A stretch of DNA of 64,000 bases from Simmondsia chinensis (lineage: Eukaryota > Streptophyta > Magnoliopsida > Caryophyllales > Simmondsiaceae), in contig JAGTTD010000001.1 in assembly GCA_018398585.1 (NCBI GenBank), positions 12,154,501-12,218,500 on the forward strand, read 5' to 3'. This document shows positions 57,560-64,000 of this stretch, piece after piece. The translations under genes were made by a program, and so were the position numbers. Under the pieces are notes generated by a model. That model made no database searches and was not told the DNA's origin. It saw only the letters and a program-made list of their open reading frames with translations. The stretch's first letter is position 1, and each line of letters starts with the position of its first letter.

Positions 57560-58773
57560 GGACGACAAGCCACTTACGCATAATTCGGAACCTGTTTTGT
57601 CCATCAACTTTAGTGAACTCATCCTTACATGAGATGGAGATTGCTCATGATCCTCATCCTCATCATCATCCTGCTGAACTACAGCACTTAAGGGTTGTTT
57701 GTTAGGGAAATTTCTTGCAAAATGAGGACCCTTTCCTTTGTCATTCCCATCATTTTTGAATGAGACTTTGATGTTGTTGGGTTTAGTGGCATGACCCTCT
57801 CCTTTTTAAGGGACTTAAAGCCATGTTTCTTTCCCTTCTTAAAGTGATCCTTTCTATTAAAGTCATGTCCAACATTAAAGTCCATTTATGACTCAATCGC
57901 AACCAAGGCAGAGGCAAGGTCATGGACCTTTTGGCGCCTCAACTCTAGTTGAGCCCATGGTTTAAGACCCAAAATAAAGTTAAATAGTTTTTCCTCATCC
58001 GACATATCTTTAATTTCTAAAATTACAGAACTAAAAGCATTAACATACTCACGAACCGAACCATTTTGTTTGAGGACCTTCAAGGCCTCACGGGCCAACC
58101 AAGAAGCATTAGTTGGTAAGAATTGTTCACGAAGGTCATTCTTTAAGGCATCCCATGAACCAGTTCCAGCACGACCAGCAGCACGATCCTTTGACACACG
58201 AGTTCTGCACCACAACTTTGCATCGCCATCAAGTGCATGGTTGCCATGACAACTTTGTCTTCCTCACGGACGTGGGAAACCATAAAGTATTGTTCCATGT
58301 CCCAAAGGAAGTTCTCAAAGGTTTTGGCATTATGTTCACCCCAAAAGGCTTTCAGAGTAGGGACCTTAATGTTACTCTTGTCAAGCCCAAACATACCTGC
58401 ATCAATTGTCTTACGCAGCACCAAGATTTCTTTTTGTAAACTTTCCACCGTAGGGATGGAACTCTCACCAACATGAGGTACATTAGGGGAACTACTACCA
58501 ACCCCATTGGGGCCCAACCTATGAAACACATTAGGGGGAGTAGGGACAGGAGACGGGGTCCTTCGGGCAGCACTTAGAGACTTAAACATTTCTTTAAGGG
58601 ACCCGATTTCATTAGACAAAGATTTCATTGCACCAAAACTGTTCCCGGAGGAAGGTCATCAACATCATACTCAGAACCTAAGATTTCCTCAATTCGGTTC
58701 AAACGTTCATTAGTCTTAGGACGTTTTCCTAGTTCTTGATCATTTTGAACCACGGTGACAACAAATACCACAA
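57560..58773 (-). pseudogene. Gag of the young gag-only gypsy element
   Basis: Minus-strand capsid gene in three frames. Leader at about 58640-58773 (QNDQELGKRPKTNERLNRIE, EILGSEYDVDDLPPG), then 58143-58628 (MKSLSNEIGSLKEMFKSL; ESLQKEILVLRKTIDAGMFG; KAFWGEHNAKTFENFLWDME), then 57886-58215 (GTGSWDALKNDLREQFLPTN, REALKVLKQNGSVREYVNAF, LFNFILGLKPWAQLELRRQK), the retrotransposon gag core, and a basic tail (HFKKGKKHGFKSLKKER). The zinc knuckle remnant is HFARNFPNKQP, without its cysteines. Frameshifts at about 58635 and 58180. Nothing after it resembles pol. It may once have supplied particles that used another element's Pol. Confidence 0.85.
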
Positions 58774-59138
58774 GTCAAGCAACCAACGCAAAAAGAGTCA
58801 CACAAGGACACCAGTCACGCAGCCAACACTAATTTCCAGCACAAGGGGGTTATAATCAATCCAACCCCACACAATAACAAGCGTGCACAAGCAAGAGTTC
58901 ACACGATCCAGGAAAAATCACACGCAACTCATCCAACAAGGCTCAGAACAAGTGATAGGGACAAGGTCCAAAAGTTTGCAGCCAAGTAATGCCACAACCA
59001 ACACTAGGACAAGCCCACAAGTACCAGCCAAGGCCTAAATTCAAAAATGAAATCTTGACTAGAATTTCGAAATCAAGGGGCAAACCTGATTTTAGACTCA
59101 GCCACGAAGACAATAGCAAGAACAAAAGGTCTGAACAA

Positions 59139-59182
59139 CAAGCATGCAGGGTCTAGACAGCAAGCATGCAGGGTCTAGACGC
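59139..59182. repeat. 22-bp tandem duplication
   Basis: AAGCATGCAGGGTCTAGAC occurs twice in tandem between gag and the primer site of the gag-only element. Confidence 0.8.
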
Positions 59183-59200
59183 ACGGTTCAAGTGAACCTG

Positions 59201-59212
59201 GCTCTAATACCA
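59201..59212 (-). other. Primer-binding site, initiator tRNA-Met type
   Basis: Minus strand TGGTATTAGAGC matches TGGTATCAGAGC at 11 of 12 positions, 4 bases inside the 5' LTR of the gag-only element. Confidence 0.85.
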
Positions 59213-59216
59213 CAAT

Positions 59217-60786
59217 TGTCACAGTTAATTTCTAGACTAGCTGTGATGGCGGTGAGGTTCACTCACCCAGCCCAAACCCACACTTAAAATGCACGAAAAG
59301 AACATAAAGGAAACGCAAGGGAGAATATCCTAGAATAAGGGACTATCTAATTAATTCATTTCTAGGATTACATAGCATGCCAAACGAATACAAATACACA
59401 TATTTATGGACATTGACAACCCCAAGGTCATGGGTAACCATTCTCTCCAATTTCCTCTCTTCATTGTTCAAATCGTGCCCCATGATTTCTGGACATGACT
59501 AGTGGCGGTTATAAGTCAAGGCTGGTCAATGCCCTTACTGTTATTTTAGGCGCCTATTTTGAACCGACGGTTACGTCCATCTTTAAGCCCACTCTCTATT
59601 TTTTCCGCTCTTTTCTTTGTTTGAACCGGTCAAGGGTTATTCCCTCCTTTTTCCTTTGGTAACTGTCCTCCATGTGTCCCACGTGCTCCTTTTTTCCTTT
59701 TCCAAGGTCGGGCCTAGTTGGGCCTTATTGGGCCTGCGCATTCCCGATCTGAGCCAGTGCCTTGCACTGGGCCCGTGTCCTTCTGTGAACCAGCGCATGT
59801 TCGGGCCGGGCCAGTGCCTTACACTGGGCCCGCGCCTTTCGTTAAACCCGCTCGTACATGGGCTTGCCCAATGCCGTGCCCAAGTCCTTGTCATGACACT
59901 GTCTGGGGTCGTGCCAGGCCCTTGTCATGACACTATCTGGGGCTGCATCCGTCTCGGTTCCCACTTAGTCCATCACTTAGGCCTAGGTCCGTTGAGGCCT
60001 AATGCACCCCTACCTGAGTGCGCACCTTGTCCTCATGATGCCATCTTTGGCAGCCCATCTGACACGACACAGGTGTAAGGGACACACCTGTGCCCTGGCC
60101 CGGAGTGTCACGGGTCTTACACCAAACCATTAGGAGTGTCCGTTTGTCCACTTCAACACTTAGGCCCACTCAAGGTCCATCTTGGGTTGGTGCCATATGG
60201 TGTCTAGGTGAAGGTCCGTGGTCACGCTAGCACAGTGCATCCACTCGTGCGCTTGGACTAAGCTTTTCTTGCCTTGCCCTTGCTTGTGCACCTAATGCCC
60301 CTGATCCGCGCGCCTTGGTTCGATGCCGTGCAACAAGCACATTGTCCTCGGTCCGTTGATGCCAAGCTGGGGCTCATCTCCGTTAGGCCCGATTCATCCG
60401 TACAAAGGATGTGCACTGTGTATATACTTGTGCCTCATTGATGTCCGTCTCATATTGACACAACGCATGCGTTTGCAATTAGTCATGGTTCCGTCCTTAG
60501 CTAGTGCGGCACAACTAACTTGTGCCCACTTGAGCATAATCATGAGCTTGACTAGTGATCCTTTACTATGTCAATGCGCTGCTTCAAGAGCGCATGCCCT
60601 CCCTAGGTCATGCTTGGGTCAAGGTCCGTTATGTCCCGTGTCGCTGCCAAAACCTAGGCGCTGACATCCAATCAAGCACTAGTGGTTTGTGCGCCAAGTG
60701 CCTATGTCAGAGCACTGATCGGGTCATGATGTGCTTAACGCTAGGCATCACCCTGTGCGCAGTATCCCAATGTGAAGGGTCTTACA
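59217..60786 (-). repeat. 5' LTR, young gag-only element
   Basis: 1570 bp, TGTCACAGTTAATTTC...GGGTCTTACA, mid-90s percent identical by eye to 54908-56479. Followed directly by the duplicated CTAGG. Confidence 0.92.
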
Positions 60787-60899
60787 CTAGGTAATTATGC
60801 TAAGAATAAACAAGATCCTAAAATTATGCTAGGAATAAATACATGTAAAATACCTATCTAAATACAAGTAAATTATACATAAAAAATACAATTCCAACA
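60787..60899 (-). repeat. 3' LTR of copia (c), part 2
   Basis: Continues the LTR of 54703-54907 after the gypsy insertion (60787-60791 is the duplicated CTAGG) and ends ATTCCAACA. Next on the left-hand reading is the purine tract and the end of pol. Confidence 0.88.
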
Positions 60900-60906
60900 C
60901 TCCCCC

Positions 60907-61694
60907 TCAAATTGGAGCATGTAAATTCACCATGCTCAACTTGCCAATGAATGAAGAATAGCCCAGATGGCCTAAGGCTTTAGTAAAAAGATCTACAATT
61001 TGTTCTCCACTTCTAACATAGGTCGTGGCCATCTCTTTTGACAATAATTTCTCACGAATAAAGTGACAATCTATCTCAATGTGCTTTGTTTGCTCATGGA
61101 CACTAGATTTGAAGCAATATGAAGGGCTGCCTGGTTATCACAAAACAAATAAGCAAGGTCATCAGTAGTAACAACAAGGTCACCTAATAATTGACGAAAC
61201 CATACTATTTCACTAGTCGTGGTAGCCATGGAGCCATATTCTGCTTCTACCAAGGAACAAGAAACCATACTCTGTTTCTTGGATCACCACGAAATAGGCG
61301 CTCCACCTAGGAAAACCACATAACCTGTTGCAAATCGCCTTGTAGTAGGGCAACCCGCCCAATCTGCATCACAATATGCTTGGAGTACAAGGTCATTATC
61401 TGATGGTAAAAACACACCCTGTCCCGGTGTACCCTTCAAGTATCTCAACACACACATTACAGCATCAACGTGAGGTTGTCTAGGATCATGCATAAACTGG
61501 CTCAATGCACGAACCGCATAACAAATATCGGGTGAAGTGATAGTGAGGTACAAAAACCTCCCTACCAAACGGCTATATTGACCTGCATCACTCACCAAAT
61601 CACCTACTTTATCAGCCAACCTGTGGTTCTGAACCATCGGTGTGGAAACTGGTTTAGCCCCTAATATTCTTGCTTCACTAAGAATGTCCAACAC
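60907..61694 (-). pseudogene. Copia (c) RT C-terminus and RNase H
   Basis: 61284-61694 carries ILSEARILGAKPVSTPMVQN, YSRLVGRFLYLTITSPDICY, MHDPRQPHVDAVMCVLRYLK and the RNase H start AYCDADWAGCPTTRRFATGY. A stop or frame change near 61280 splits off 61071-61268 (SLVEAEYGSMATTTSEIVWF; LFCDNQAALHIASN). From there to the TGA at 60907-60909 the minus strand still reads KHIEIDCHFIREKLLSKEMA and EQIVDLFTKALG. The catalytic acidic residues DAD, E and D of RNase H are visible. Close to intact apart from two or three breaks. Confidence 0.86.
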
Positions 61695-62460
61695 ATACTT
61701 CCTTTAGTTTAACAAAATCCCGTTCGAGGATCTACCCACCTCTATCCCTAGGAAAAATTTGACCAGCCCTAAGTCTTTAATACCAAAAGACTTGTTCAAA
61801 ACATCTTTAACCCCTTTTATATGTTCCACATTATTTCCCGTGATTATGACATCATCAACATAGATTAAAATTGCCATATAGACATTCTCTCAAAAATATG
61901 TGAAGAGGGAATAATCAGTTTTAGATTGTATAAACTCAATGCTAACCAAGGTGGCAGTAAATTTCTCATTCCAATTACGGGAAGCTTGTTTTAAACCATA
62001 AAGGGGTTTTCGAAGACGACAAACCTTCCCTTCATGTTTTTATTCAAAGCCCAAAAGGAAGTTTCATGTACACTTCCTTATGCAAATCTCCATGTAGAAA
62101 TGCATTATTCACATCTAATTAATGCACAACCCAACTTCGGGCTGTCGCAACTGCCAAAACACAACGAACTGTCGCTAACTTAGCAGCACGTGCAAAAGTA
62201 TCGTGATAATCAATACCTTCTACTTGAGTATAACCTTTGGCAACCAAACGTGCCTTATATCATTCTATAGACCCATCAAACTTGTACTGCACTTTATAGA
62301 CCCACTTTGAGTCGATCGCCCTTTTTCCTTCCGGCAAGCTCTCCAAAGTCCAAGTACGGTTTTGCTCTAAGGCGTGTATCTCCTTTTCCATAGCATCTCC
62401 CCAATGTTTGTACTGTACAGCCTGTTGGAAAGTTTTGGGCTCATCACTTGAAGTGATGGC
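61695..62460 (-). pseudogene. Copia (c) reverse transcriptase, decayed
   Basis: RT in several frames with stops. Legible blocks: the catalytic YVDD in ILIYVDDVIITGNN (YVDD at 61851-61862), HVNAFLHGDLHK-like text near 62080-62110, and the [20 protein letters not shown] region near 61965-62030. The D-D pair is intact. A TAG replaces a residue near 61703 (family: QRKYxLDIL) and frame changes occur near 61890 and 62040. Confidence 0.78.
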
Positions 62461-63052
62461 ATTTCAAATAGCAACATGAGCATTAGAAAATTGTGCATTA
62501 GAAATATGATTTGAAATAGGATATACTATACTCGAATTGGTTGATGGAGGTGTCGTGAGAGTATGGGCTATAGAAGACGGAATATCACAAATGTAGTCTT
62601 GATACTTAATGAGAACTGAACGAATATGATCACTGCGTCGAGTAACAATGTCTGGGCTCAAAACATCTTGATTTCTTAGCTCGGAACCCTCTGGTGGTCA
62701 TCTAGACCACTAGCCCCACTGTTCTCCCCGTCCGGTCCTTCGGCCAGGTGAGGTCCCTACTCCTCGGTCGGCAGTGAGCCAATTGCAGGGTGCTGCACAG
62801 GAACCGGTTCTCCAGGAACTGGTTCATTCTTATCAATAAAATAGGAGATTTGTCCCGGATTAAATTCATTCACATTTTATCATGAAAATTTTGCATGCTA
62901 TCAGGTTTTAAGTAAGGAAAAACGTCTTCATAAAACCGAACATCTCTTGAGACAACAATTTTATTATTTTCAACATCAAAAATCTTGTAACCTTTTTGTC
63001 CATGAGAGTAGCTTATAAAAATCCCAGGTACACCATGACTTTCTAATTTATC
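62461..63052 (-). pseudogene. Copia (c) integrase-RT linker, decayed
   Basis: Variable linker between integrase and RT, with breaks. 62464-62661 is open (MSPDIVTRRSDHIRSVLIKY), a block that resembles the RRSxRxxxPPxxxxDY region before RT. Farther up (about 62900-63050) the minus strand reads the end of integrase (GIFISYSHGQKGYKIFDVEN, RDVRFYEDVFP), as in copia elements. Stops and a short insertion of GC-richer DNA lie at about 62690-62810. Confidence 0.6.
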
Positions 63053-63829
63053 TCAAGGTTTACTATGGAAATAACATCGACATCCAAAAACTCGCAAATG
63101 ATCATATGAGGGTAATCTTCCCATTAAAGTTTCATACGGACTTTTATTGTTGAGCAAAATAGACGGAGTTAAATTAATAAGATATGCAGCTGTTAAAACA
63201 CACTCACCCCTAAGCCTTTTCGGTAAGCCTGCCTTGAAGCGAAGAGCTCTACCAACTTCCAAAAGATGCTTTGTTTTCGTTCTATGACCCCATTCTGTTG
63301 AGATGTCCCGGTCAACAATGTTTGGAATTGAATCCCATGTTGAGCATAGAACTCCAACAAACCCATACTTGAATTCTTGCCCATTGTCGCTTCTTATTTG
63401 TTTTACCTGAAAACCAAATTGCACACTAACCATTCTACAAAAATCTATAAGAATTTTGTGAGCTTGGGATTTCTCCCTCATCAAATAAACCCATGTGCGC
63501 CAACTAAAATCATCAACAATAGTGAGGAAATAACAAGCTCCTATTAGTGAAACAACATGATAGGGACCCCAAATATCACAATGTACAAGCTCAAAACAAA
63601 CATTTGTCCTCGAAACTGACAATAGAAAAGGCAACCGCGCCTGCTTGGCACGGTGACAAGGATCACAAATAAAATTTGTCTTTTCAACATTCAAATGCGG
63701 AAACTCAGACAATCTCAAAAAAGGCACATGTCCTAAGCGATTGTGCCACAAAACAACCTCTTTATTACTCTGGATCGAAAGTGAAGAAGGTTTCACCAAG
63801 GGTGCGGACCTAACTAACAGGACTTCCAA
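63053..63829 (-). pseudogene. Copia (c) integrase
   Basis: 258 open codons: zinc region LWHNRLGHVPFLRLSEF and CDPCHRAKQ (H-H-C-C), core FELVHCDIWGPYHVV with the first aspartate, FLTIVDDFSWRTWVYLM, QIRSDNGQEF with the second. From about 63385 to 63290 the correct product lies in another frame (EFYAQHGIQFQTLLTGTSQQ, NGVIERKQS with the glutamate), and the main frame resumes at RALRFKAGLPKRLRGECVLT. Two compensating frameshifts therefore scramble about 30-40 residues around the catalytic glutamate. The end is LRVFGCRCYFHSKP. Confidence 0.86.
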
Positions 63830-64000
63830 GAAATATAGCCCATCTCTCAGCCTACTCGCTCCAATCAGCTTCTTCTAGCCTAGATCCTGTATATAACAAA
63901 AAAGAGAGTGAAATGTTAACGCACAATTCTCATTTTGAGTTATTTTGCTAACAGATAACAAATTATATTGAAAACCAGGCACGTATAGCACATCTTTAAG

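Larger units (their letters stand above)
54908..60786 (-). mobile_element. Gag-only non-autonomous gypsy element, young copy
   Basis: 5879-bp element with LTRs 54908-56479 and 59217-60786, perfect TSD CTAGG (54903-54907 and 60787-60791), tRNA-Met primer site at 59201-59212 and purine tract at 56480-56495, so it reads leftwards. The internal 2.7 kb encodes gag only; there is no space or motif for protease, RT or integrase. It holds a truncated LINE at 56883-57254. Same family as 21804-27365. Confidence 0.92.
54703..64000 (-). mobile_element. Ty1/copia element (c), 5' end outside window, split by a gypsy insertion
   Basis: Minus-strand copia element. Its 3' LTR is 54703-54907 plus 60787-60899, interrupted by the gag-only gypsy element. 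Coding runs from 60907 upwards and leaves the window at 64000 within or just before the pre-integrase region. The coding end (APIQ-like LHAPI then TGA) abuts the purine tract GAGGGGGAG and the LTR. Gag, protease and 5' LTR would lie beyond 64000. Confidence 0.9.

Overview
The window looks like nuclear DNA of a flowering plant, most likely a eudicot. It has GT-AG introns, AT-rich intergenic DNA, Ty3/gypsy and Ty1/copia LTR retrotransposons, LINE and SINE debris and small TIR elements, and none of the operons or ribosome binding sites of a bacterium. I see one credible host gene. Almost everything else is transposable-element DNA in various states of decay, much of it nested. I cannot name the species from sequence alone.

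Layout. 1-2995: the 5' part of a decayed minus-strand gypsy element that runs off the left edge. 3084-8925: a second minus-strand gypsy element of the same broad family (3405-8604), flanked by 321-bp direct repeats instead of a short target-site duplication. 9316-13758: a five-exon NRT1/PTR (NPF) transporter gene on the minus strand, with a SINE in intron 1. 15787-21039: an LTR element with no coding capacity (LARD-like) and a perfect 5-bp TSD. 21804-27365: an old copy of a gag-only, long-LTR non-autonomous gypsy element. 27366-36400: mostly unrecognisable DNA with two SINE insertions and a copia gag remnant. 36421-44402: a plus-strand LINE pseudogene split by a complete but dead copia element (37596-43933). 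44511-46320: a TIR element with a second hAT-like element inside it, then another SINE. 47677-53595: a complete minus-strand copia element with TSD ATACA whose LTRs carry an array of CG-centred palindromes. 53601-64000: a nest in which a LINE fragment is interrupted by a hAT-like element and by a copia element; the 3' LTR of that copia is interrupted by a young copy of the gag-only gypsy family (54908-60786), which itself holds a truncated LINE insertion.

The most interesting signal is a set of short SINEs. Two of them (27611-27790 and 46177-46320), each bounded by target-site duplications, begin with a stretch clearly derived from the 3' half of plant 5S rRNA, fused to a 3' body shared with the other SINE insertions here. 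Other points of note are the 321-bp flanking duplication (possibly an unequal exchange between two insertions), the two-copy gag-only family, the palindrome array, and layered insertions that give a relative chronology.

Only the transporter gene appears to be under selection. The autonomous-type elements carry stops, frameshifts or changed catalytic residues, so none of them looks active from this sequence. All identities and alignments were made by eye.
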